From contig CALEPT010000061.1 in NCBI GenBank assembly GCA_937910385.1, positions 1-11,635 of the forward strand: a stretch of DNA of 11,635 nt. Direction: 5' to 3'. Position numbers and translations under genes: made by a program. Shown piece after piece: positions 1-8,100 of the stretch (position 1 is its first letter; each line of letters opens with the position of its first letter). The DNA comes from an uncultured Ruminococcus sp. GTDB taxonomy: Bacteria; Bacillota; Clostridia; Oscillospirales; Ruminococcaceae. The notes below the pieces were generated by a model. It saw only the letters and a list, made by a program, of their open reading frames with translations, made no database searches and was not told the DNA's origin.

Positions 1-22
1 ATCGCAGGCGGAAAGGAGCAAT

Positions 23-193
23 TTGAAAGAGACAACAACTGCCGTAGATAGAGAGAAGGCAGGTACTATGATCTCCGATAAGGGCAAGGTGCTTAAAGTT
101 AAAGTCACCTGCCCCGAGAGTGTCCCCGAAACGATTCGGGCAGCGAAGATCAATCGTATCTATGACATTCTCACAAAGCATATCGCTGAATAA
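23..193 (+). CDS. Small protein of unknown function upstream of serine recombinase (56 aa)
   Basis: I do not recognise a family. The frame opens at a TTG preceded by a GGAAAGGAGC ribosome binding site at 10-19 and ends at TAA 191-193. The proposed product begins MKETTTAVDREKAG, and the recombinase gene downstream begins MKKTTT with nearly the same 18 bases, which supports the TTG start and suggests that the two genes were assembled from the same recombinase-operon stock. The body is basic and reads KVLKVKVTCPESVPETIRAA followed by a probable helix with INRIYDILTKHIAE. It has no signal peptide, membrane segment or metal-binding motif. An internal ATG at 68 gives a 41-aa alternative. The frame also stays open back to base 2, so it could be the end of a longer gene starting outside the window, although the strong Shine-Dalgarno argues against that. 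A regulatory or accessory role for the recombinase is only a guess. Confidence 0.5.
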   Translation: MKETTTAVDREKAGTMISDKGKVLKVKVTCPESVPETIRAAKINRIYDILTKHIAE

Positions 194-210
194 AAATTTT
201 GAAAAAGCAC

Positions 211-239
211 TTGCAATCTCAGCCGATATGCGCTACAAT
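211..239 (+). promoter_or_regulatory. Possible promoter for the serine recombinase
   Basis: TTGCAA at 211-216 and TACAAT at 234-239 are separated by 17 bases. The first matches the -35 consensus at 4 of 6 positions and the second matches the -10 at 5 of 6. A transcript would start near 246 and reach the recombinase ATG at 308. The two boxes lie within the inverted repeat at 213-270, so the dyad could act as an operator. The gene could instead be read only from further upstream together with the 56-aa ORF. Confidence 0.3.
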
Positions 240-270
240 AAAGATACCGCAATATCGGCTGTACGATTGC
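213..270. repeat. Large imperfect inverted repeat upstream of the recombinase
   Basis: Arms CAGCCGATAT (220-229) and ATATCGGCTG (252-261) are perfect reverse complements. After a 1-versus-3-base asymmetry, six more outer bases pair: GCAATC (213-218) with GATTGC (265-270). This gives 16 base pairs around a 22-base loop. No T-run follows, so it does not look like a terminator. It could be a regulatory hairpin, an operator or a recombinase binding or attachment site; the sequence alone does not decide which. Confidence 0.6.
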
Positions 271-271
271 C

Positions 272-289
272 GTATCAACAAGTTGATAC
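272..289. repeat. Perfect 8-bp dyad immediately before the recombinase ribosome binding site
   Basis: GTATCAAC and GTTGATAC are perfect reverse complements separated by AA. The dyad ends six bases before the GGAGGT (295-300) of the recombinase gene. It could bind a dimeric repressor or recombinase, or fold in the mRNA next to the ribosome binding site and lower translation. Confidence 0.55.
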
Positions 290-307
290 TAATCGGAGGT
301 CGATAAT

Positions 308-1855
308 ATGAAAAAGACAACAACTAACAATAACGGAATTACGGCTATCTATGTTCGCCGTTCCGTGAGCGACAAGGATAAGGGCAACAACAGTTTGTCC
401 ATTTCCGCACAGAGGGAGGAATGTATCAGGTTCGTTGGAGACTGCGAATATCAGGTATATTGTGACGATGGAAAATCGGGAAAAGATGTTCAGCACCGCC
501 CCGCATTTATGCAGATGATGCAGGACGCTCGTGACGGTCTTATCAGCAGGATCGTTGTGAAAAAGTATGACCGTTTCAGCAGGAATATGAGAGAGTATCT
601 TAACATTACGGACGAGCTTGACCGCTACGGCGTGACAGTTTACTCTCTTTCAGAGCCTTTCAATACAGAGACAAAAGAGGGGCGCATGATGAGGAACAAT
701 CTTCTCAATTTTGCCGAATTTGAGCGTGAGACGATTGCCGCCAGAGTAGCCGATGCGTACAGCACAAGAGCAAGGGAAACAGGTTTCTATCAAGGTGGTA
801 AAACCTACTATGGATTTACCTCCGAGCGCAGAACGGTGAACGGCAAGACCGGCTCGGTGCTCGTTCCCTCGGAGCAGGCTGAGTCGGTAAAGATCGCCTA
901 TGACCTTTATCAGAAGCCGTCAACATCGCTGAAAGATGTGATCGAATACTTCAAAGAGAATGATATTTACACGCTTTCAAAACATAACGGCGAGATAAAG
1001 GACAATATGGATAGAAGTCACATCAGCCGTATTCTTGAAAGTCCGCTGTATGTGAGAGCCGACAAAGAGGTTTATGCTTTCTTTGTTTCCAAAGGCTATG
1101 AAATTCTTGATGATATTGAAGCGTATGACGGTATTCACGGCGTTTTCATTCATAGGGCTTCGGGAGTGACTTTCGTTAAGGTCGGGTATCACGAGGGTCT
1201 GGTCGATGCGAGCGTATGGCTTGCTGTGCAGGACAAGAAAGCCCATAACAAGCGTATCCCCAACAATGCGAATGCCAATCATTCGTGGCTGACGGGATTT
1301 CTGAAATGCGGTCATTGTGGCTATCATCTGGAAATTCACTACTATGACAATGCCAAAAGCGGAAAGCGTTACAGATACCTCAGAGATTCGGGAGCATACC
1401 GCAAGGAAGGCTGTGTGAAAAAGTTTCTGAAAATCCGTCCCGAAGAAGTTGAAAGTGCTGTCGAGCAGGCGATGCGTGAACGTATTGACCAGCTTGTGAT
1501 CGCAAAGCGAAGTGCAGATGTTCCCGATGCAGACACCGAAGCTCTCAGGGCTGAGATCATCAAGATAGACGAGGAAATTCGCAAGCTGATGAAAAAGCTC
1601 GGTGATGCCGATGCGGTGCTGTTTGAGTACATCCAGAATACAGTCAATGAGCTGCACGAACAGAAGGCGGCTCTGGAGCGTAAGATGCAGGCTAAGGCTC
1701 GTAAGCGCAGGACGGTTGATACCGAACCTTTGGAAAAGCCGATGAAGCATTGGAACAAGCTCTCTATTCCCGAAAAGCACGAGCTTGCGGCGGTTATGCT
1801 TGAAGCAGTCTATGTGAGTGATGAAAATGGCATTGAGGTGAAATTCAGTATATGA
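308..1855 (+). CDS. Large serine recombinase (site-specific integrase/resolvase family)
   Basis: This 515-aa protein would catalyse site-specific DNA integration or excision through a phosphoserine intermediate. The N-terminal resolvase-type domain (about 10-155) has the YVRRS motif, with Ser19 as the expected nucleophile. It also has the DGKSG block near 54-58, the YDRFSRN active-site arginine block at 87-93, and FAEFERETIAARV. The middle recombinase domain starts at the GGKTYYGF segment. A zinc-ribbon-like stretch begins LTGFLKCGHCGYHLEI and continues to EGCVKKF, but only three of the usual four cysteines are visible: the expected third reads YLRDSG. A Lys/Glu-rich coiled coil follows near 410-470, as usual for large serine recombinases. 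The length and domain order fit recombinases of clostridial conjugative and mobilizable elements. The ATG at 308 has GGAGGT seven bases upstream. A terminator follows directly. Whether it moves this locus or is a neighbouring element's integrase cannot be told from the window. Confidence 0.93.
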   Translation: MKKTTTNNNGITAIYVRRSVSDKDKGNNSLSISAQREECIRFVGDCEYQVYCDDGKSGKDVQHRPAFMQMMQDARDGLISRIVVKKYDRFSRNMREYLNITDELDRYGVTVYSLSEPFNTETKEGRMMRNNLLNFAEFERETIAARVADAYSTRARETGFYQGGKTYYGFTSERRTVNGKTGSVLVPSEQAESVKIAYDLYQKPSTSLKDVIEYFKENDIYTLSKHNGEIKDNMDRSHISRILESPLYVRADKEVYAFFVSKGYEILDDIEAYDGIHGVFIHRASGVTFVKVGYHEGLVDASVWLAVQDKKAHNKRIPNNANANHSWLTGFLKCGHCGYHLEIHYYDNAKSGKRYRYLRDSGAYRKEGCVKKFLKIRPEEVESAVEQAMRERIDQLVIAKRSADVPDADTEALRAEIIKIDEEIRKLMKKLGDADAVLFEYIQNTVNELHEQKAALERKMQAKARKRRTVDTEPLEKPMKHWNKLSIPEKHELAAVMLEAVYVSDENGIEVKFSI

Positions 1856-1881
1856 GAAAACGGCGATTTTACGCCGTTTTC
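1856..1881 (+). terminator. Rho-independent terminator after the recombinase
   Basis: Arms GAAAACGGCG and CGCCGTTTTC form a perfect 10-bp stem with a 6-base loop. The 3' arm contains the TTTT tract and the stem begins right after the TGA stop. It separates recombinase transcription from the toxin gene. Confidence 0.75.
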
Positions 1882-1970
1882 AAAATATGGTGGAGTGCAG
1901 CGATCGGCGTGCCGTAAGCAACACCTTAACAACGATAATTTGTAAAATTTGGGCGGTTGGATTTAAAAAA
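1882..1970. other. Non-coding spacer between recombinase and toxin promoter
   Basis: No open frame with a ribosome binding site is seen here. The only structure is CGGC-GT-GCCG at 1905-1914, a short dyad around a central GT. A dyad around a dinucleotide is the general form of a serine-integrase crossover site, but the flanks pair poorly, so no attachment site is claimed. Confidence 0.4.
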
Positions 1971-1975
1971 GGCTC

Positions 1976-2004
1976 TTGACAAGGATTTGTCAAAGTGATA
2001 TAAT
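1976..2004 (+). promoter_or_regulatory. Consensus SigA-type promoter of the giant toxin gene
   Basis: A perfect TTGACA (1976-1981) and a perfect TATAAT (1999-2004) are separated by 17 bases, predicting transcription from about 2011. The -35 and part of the spacer form a dyad, TTGACAA (1976-1982) with TTGTCAA (1987-1993) around GGAT. A repressor bound there would block RNA polymerase. A promoter this strong on a toxin gene suggests that control is exerted by such an operator or by the leader downstream. Confidence 0.85.
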
Positions 2005-2012
2005 GGAATACG

Positions 2013-2073
2013 GAATAGAGCATTCTTAATATCTGCGAATGTATAGCTGATTTGAGGATGCTCTTTTCTATTC
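2013..2073 (+). promoter_or_regulatory. Structured 5' leader with terminator-like hairpin (possible attenuator)
   Basis: Bases 2017-2029 pair with 2052-2064 over 13 positions, including two G-U pairs, around a 22-base loop. The stem is followed by TTTTCTATT. Outside it, GAATAG (2013-2018) can pair with CTATTC (2068-2073). CATTC (2021-2025) can alternatively pair with GAATG (2037-2041), which would disrupt the long stem. A hairpin plus U-rich tail and a competing structure between promoter and start codon is the form of a transcription attenuator. It matches no riboswitch class I can name. Confidence 0.5.
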
Positions 2074-2101
2074 AAAATCTATATGAAAGGAATTGGGAAA
2101 A

Positions 2102-5100
2102 ATGGAACATACGCACAAGTCCGGCAAGCGGTTTCTTAGCGGAGTGCTTAGTGCCGCAATGCTGGCAAATTTCTGTACTGTGATGCCTATCACGGCTTTC
2201 GCTGATGATGACATCGATGCAGAAGTTCAAACCACTGACTCAAACGGGCATCGATATCAGTTATTCGATACCTCGATGAGCTGGACAGATGCGGAATCCT
2301 ACTGTGAGAGCATAGGAGGGCATCTGGTAACGATCACGTCAGCGGAGGAACAGCAGTATGTAATTGAAAATCTGCTTCCGACTGGGACGAAAAAGACCTA
2401 TTTTATAGGACTTTCGAGAGATACGGACACGGCGGAGTGGAACTGGGTAACCGATGAAGCTTTCGATTACACCAATTGGGACTACGGCGAACCTAACAGC
2501 ACCACCGAAAACTACGTTCATATGTATGCGAACATGGGCAATGTAGGTACCTGGAACAACACGTATAACTTCCTTGAAGGCGACTGGGCATATGCTACCT
2601 CGAACTGTGGATTCATCTGCGAGTGGGAAGAGAATGAAGTGGTGCAGCCGTCCTACAATATTTCTCCGTATGTTCTTTTCTCTGGCAGCAATTCATCAGA
2701 CTTCACCCTGAATTGTTGGAAAAGCACATTTAATGGTGATGTATACACTGGAAGGAATTTCATAAGCAACGCTTCCGAACTTTACCTCAATGGCAATGTA
2801 GATGCTGTTGACTCTATAACAGCATATGGTTGGAAGGTTAACATTGAGGAGCGCAACGAGCATATTGAAAAAGAAGATATGCCGAATTGGGATTCCAGAA
2901 TAATCACTATGGCTGGTGATTATGAATCCAGTGATGAGGATATTGTAAGGATTGAAGATAAAAACGTTATTAACGGTGCTTTGAAAACATCTGGAAATGT
3001 TATCATTAGTGGCACTGTTTTTGATGGAAACTGCTATATTATTGCTGATGGCAATATTACATATAACGTCAATGATTTCAAATCGTCAGGTCGTGTTGTT
3101 CTTTATTCGAGAAATGGCAACATAACTATCAATGGATCGAACATTGATGTGAACGGAATTCTGTACGCTCCTAACGGAACAGTATCATTCAATTCCAATA
3201 TTTCTAATATCAACGGACGTATTTTTGCCGATAAAATTAACTTTAGTGGAAGTGTCTTTAATGTAAATGGCAGTGATTCTGATTGGGAGCTGCTTGGCAG
3301 GAAAGCTGTAATTTCTAAAACCTATACATTTAATGAAGATTTCAATGAGGGTGAATTTGACGGTCTTGGACTCGATATTGCCGATGAGCTTACCCTTGAA
3401 CAGAGAACCGACAGCGTAAGTTCTTCTTCCGAGAATGAGTATAAGGACAATGGTTCTGTAAACGGAATCGCATTAAATGTTAAGACTGATAAGTCAATGT
3501 TTACTGATGAGAATGAAACTGTAAATGTTGAATTTAACTTGAATGGTTTTGGCTCACAGGAAGTTGAAGAAAACCACGTTGATCTTGCTATTGTAGTAGA
3601 TACTTCCGGAAGTATGTCCGGAACAAGAAGGAATAATGCTGTAAGTGCTGCGAAGGAAGTCGTTTCCAAAATGAAACCGGGTGACAGATGTGCTATCATC
3701 AAATTTACAACTGGCGCTACTGTTCTTCAGGGTTTTACAGACGATACTGAACTTCTGAATGCTGCTATTGACAAGTTGAATGCAAGCGGTGGAACAAACA
3801 TTGCGACTGGTATCAATAGTGCCGTTGAGCTCTTTAATGAAGTTGATAGTGAATCAAGACAAAAATATATTATTCTTATGTCCGACGGTGAAGATTCATC
3901 GGCTTCGGCACAAGCAGCAACAGATGCTTTTGGCAAGGGTATAACCATTTGTGCCTTGGCTATCGGCAGCAACAGCAGTCAGATGGAAACCATTGCTAAT
4001 AACACAAAGGGCTACTACAAAAACAGTCCGACAGCAGAGCAGATTGGCGAAATGATGAATATGTTTGCCGATGTCGTGTTCAATAATGCAGGCACAGATG
4101 TCACTTTTACTGCTACTCTAAATAGAAATGCAGGTGTTGATCTTGACAATATGACTCCCGCCCCTGCGGAGATTATTGAAAACGAAAACGGCACAAAGAC
4201 ATTAAAGTGGACATTTGATAAGCTTACTATCGATCAGTCTGAAAAAATCAATCTGCCCGTTTCTGTGAACGGTGTCGGCTCAGGTCTTAATAATATTATA
4301 AGCGATGTGTCTTGTACTTATTATAATAGAGCTGGTGTTTCTAGCACTGTATACGCAGATGATCTTATTCTTCCTTCCCATACATATAAACAGGAAGGCT
4401 CTTGGACTACGGTATATGACAGTAAGACGGCAGGTACAGAATGGAAAAATATCTACTGGAACGGCAAGCTCTATGATGACAGCGTTCTTTCTGTTATGGC
4501 ACAGACCGGAGATGACCTTGATGCCTTTGGCGAGTGGACTGAAATAACAAATCATAAGGATATTACAGAACTCAAGGGAAGATATATCAGAGTAAAAGTA
4601 AATATGGCTGTCTCCTCCTCCGGCAAGACACCAGAGCTTTACGATATTACACTGCTTTCCGACGGAGCAGACAAAGTAAATTATGTAAATAATGCTCCGA
4701 TAGTATCCGTATCAGGGAACACAACCACAAGTGTCAGCAAAAAGATAACGCTTATTTCTACTGCGGAAGATGATGCTTTCAATTCAAAGCTTTCATTCAA
4801 CTGGAACTGCGACAGCGAAAATGTTCAGATTTTCGGATCGAATAAGCCCTACGCTTCATTCAAGTTCAATGAATCCGGAACATATGATATTACGCTCTCG
4901 GTTTCTGATGATAGTTCTACATCGGTTATTACTAAAACTATTACCGTTCTGAATGATGATGTGCTTGTGAAGCCGATGATCGACATTGATGTACCGTCTG
5001 TTGTTAAAAGCGGTGCGACAGTCAGCGGCAGTATCACCAATCTGAACGATGCTGAGATTGCTGAGTACGAGGTTCTCGTTGGAGGAAACACTGTAAATGT

Positions 5101-8100
5101 TTCTTCTAATGGACAGTTTAGCTTTACTGCTCCTGACAGCGATACGATTATCGCCGTTGAAGCTAAGGCATTTAATATTGTTGGAGTATCCGGCTCGGCA
5201 GATAAGTCGATTATCGTTGATGCAACTGCTCCTACTGCCCAGCTTAAAGCTGATAAAAATGAGATCAATGTTAATGAAGCCGTAACAATTACAGCTTTTG
5301 TTGATGATGAGAACGGAATTAGCAATTATTCGCTCACACTTGACGGTGAAGCTGTAAGTCTTGATTCTAATTATCAGTTTAGCTTTGTTCCTACAGCCAT
5401 AGGTTCTTATGCGTTTGAACTGAATGTAACGGATACGGCTGGACACACTTCATCTGCAAGCCTAACAATCAACGTTGCAGAGGGAAAAGCTCACCCCGTT
5501 GTCAACTATTCTATCCCCAGCGTGATCATGCTCGGTGAGACAGGAGATTTCGCATTTGTCTCCGATAGCGATGCTGTGGTTACTGTAAAGGTAAATGGTG
5601 AAGCGGTACAGCTTGATGCTGACGGAAAATTCAGCTATACTCCTGATGCCGTTGGTAATCTTACGATTGATATTCACGCAACAAATGGCGGAAATACAGA
5701 CACTGACTTTACTTTAACCGTTCCTGTTGTTAAGGTTGAGCTTATAAGTGATAAGATTGCTTATACCGATGAGGAACTTATAACTGTTAAGCTGGTGTAC
5801 TCGGATAACCTTACGATCACATCGCAAACTGCTACAATTGATAATATTCCGTATACTATAAGCGATGATACTATTCAGGCGGATAGACTGGATGCAGGCT
5901 CTCATGAAGTCGTTTGGTACGCTGAGGACGAAAACGGCAATATCTACACAGGAACTATGGTACTCGCCGTTCAGGATATTACTCCTCCTGAGATTGAGGT
6001 AGTTTTATCCGAAAACGCTTTGAAGCAGGGAGACAGTGTAGATGCCAGCATCTTTGCTACAGACAGATACGGCATTGATATCGTATCTGCTACATTTGAT
6101 GGTGCAGGTATAGCATTGTCCGGCAATAAGGTCGAATTGGCTAACCTTACAGCAGGCACTCATGTTTTAGCAGTGACAGCTACCGATAACAATGGTATTT
6201 CTTCAACATATAATTATGAGTTCACTGTATCTGCAGGAGATACCACTCCTCCTGAATTAGAGGTCAGTGTTTCTGTTGGGGAAAACCGCAGAATTGAGAT
6301 TACTGCATCTGCTACCGATGATAGCGGAAATGCCGAGATCACAGGTACAGTAAATGGTAAGAAACTGACATTTAATGATGGCACAGCCTATTATGATCCT
6401 GATAATTACGGCACATTTGAAATAGTTATCCGTGCCGAAGATGCCACAGGAAACTATACTGAGAAAACACAGACAGTAACTATTTCTGAGCAAATCAAAG
6501 AATATGAGCTTAAACTTTCTATCGGGCTGGAAAAGAATAATGTTAAGCCGAATGAAACAGCTAATATCACTGTAAGAACAAATACGCTCTTAGAAGATGT
6601 TACAATAAGCTGCACAAGCGATGGCGGCAATCTGACTCAGACAGAAAACGGATATGCCTTTGTTTCAGATAAGGAAGGTACATTCAAAATCGTTGTTACT
6701 GCTGCTGATGAAATTGGAAATTCTGTAAGCGAAACCGTATATATTACAGTATCCAAAGAACAGCAAATAATTGATGACCATGAGGGCGAGGGTGAGTATG
6801 AGAACACATATACTCCTGAACCAAGAGCAAGAGTAATCCTTGAATCCAACGAAAAGACGGAAACAAAGATGACAGAGGAAATGGCTGATCTTGCGGATCA
6901 CCTGAAAACTCCTCTTGCTGTTTATGAGTATCTTTACAATAATGTAAATGTTGAATTCTACACTGGTTCTCGAAAGGGCGCTATTGGCACCTATGAGCAG
7001 AACGGCGGTAATGATGTAGACTGCGCAAGTCTGCTGATCGCAATGCTCCGTTATCTTGGTTATGAGGCTGAATATGTGACGGGAAATGTAGGCTATACAG
7101 AACAGCAGATAATTGAGCTTACAGCAGCAGACAATATTGATACTGCTCTCAAAATATTCATGCTTGGAAACAAGGCAGTATCTAAGTCTGCAAATGTTTA
7201 CTATTTTGACCATACATGGGTAAGAACAACGATTGACGGAGCAGAATTCGATCTTGACATTAGTTTTAAGAAATATAAGCAAGTTGAAAGCATTGCTGAT
7301 GAAATTGATAAGCAAAAAATCAATGTTGATTCTAATGTTTTAAGTTCACCTGTAAATGCATATCTATATCTTTCAGAATTTAATGACTCAAATGAAAGCA
7401 TAAGTGTAAATGTAACTGGTAAAAAAATTGCTCAAAGAAAAATCTCAATCCTGCCCCAAGCAAACTCATATATAGTTGGAGAAATCGAAGAAATTGAGCA
7501 TAATATTATTGAATCCGAAATTATTGTAACAGATGGAATTTACCTTGGTTTTAATGGTAAATATCAGGGCATTACAGCACCCAGAGCGACTATTAGCACT
7601 ATTTCCATCGGATACGTTCCTAATGATACAATGTATGAGGAATTTGGTGATGGCAGTAAGCCAAGCAGTATATACAACCTTGCCGGTGATTTCCTTGGAA
7701 CTTATGCAACTGCAATATCGCCTGCACTATATATAGATAACGAAAATTTATATGAATGGGATAGTGCACTTACTAAGTTGGGCGAATTACAGACATTAAG
7801 CATTGTAATCAAATCTAATGGGGGTATATACAAAGAAACGAAGGAACTTATAGTTGGCTCTGTTAATGCAATTGTAACAGATACCCAGGCTATATCAGGG
7901 CAAGCATTATATACCGCTTACGAAGCATTACCTTTGACAGATGATGAAAAAGCTAAAGTGAATGAAAATACCGTTTTCAAGGACGAATATATTGGTAATC
8001 TACTTAGTTTGATTGGCAATACATATTTTATGCAGCTTGATCTTGAGAATAAAATTCTTGCAGGAGCGAGTAAAGTATATATTGACAGAACATTTAGCTA

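Noticed and set aside
120..311. 63-aa + strand ORF overlapping the small gene and the inverted repeats
   Set aside because: It has no ribosome binding site, runs out of frame through the better-supported 56-aa ORF and crosses the repeats.
977..1780. 267-aa antisense ORF within the recombinase gene
   Set aside because: The opposite strand clearly encodes the recombinase domains; this frame has no recognisable motifs and is a shadow.
1856..1881. Recombination site or riboswitch at the hairpin after the recombinase
   Set aside because: Perfect stem, short loop, T-tract and its place right after the stop codon are fully explained by a terminator.
1896..1920. Serine-integrase attachment site around CGGC-GT-GCCG
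   Set aside because: The inner dyad is only 4 bp per arm and the flanks pair poorly; without an element boundary this cannot be supported.
6665..7315. 216-aa antisense ORF opposite the transglutaminase-like region
   Set aside because: It is a low-complexity hydrophobic shadow of a well-supported coding region, with no regulatory signals of its own.
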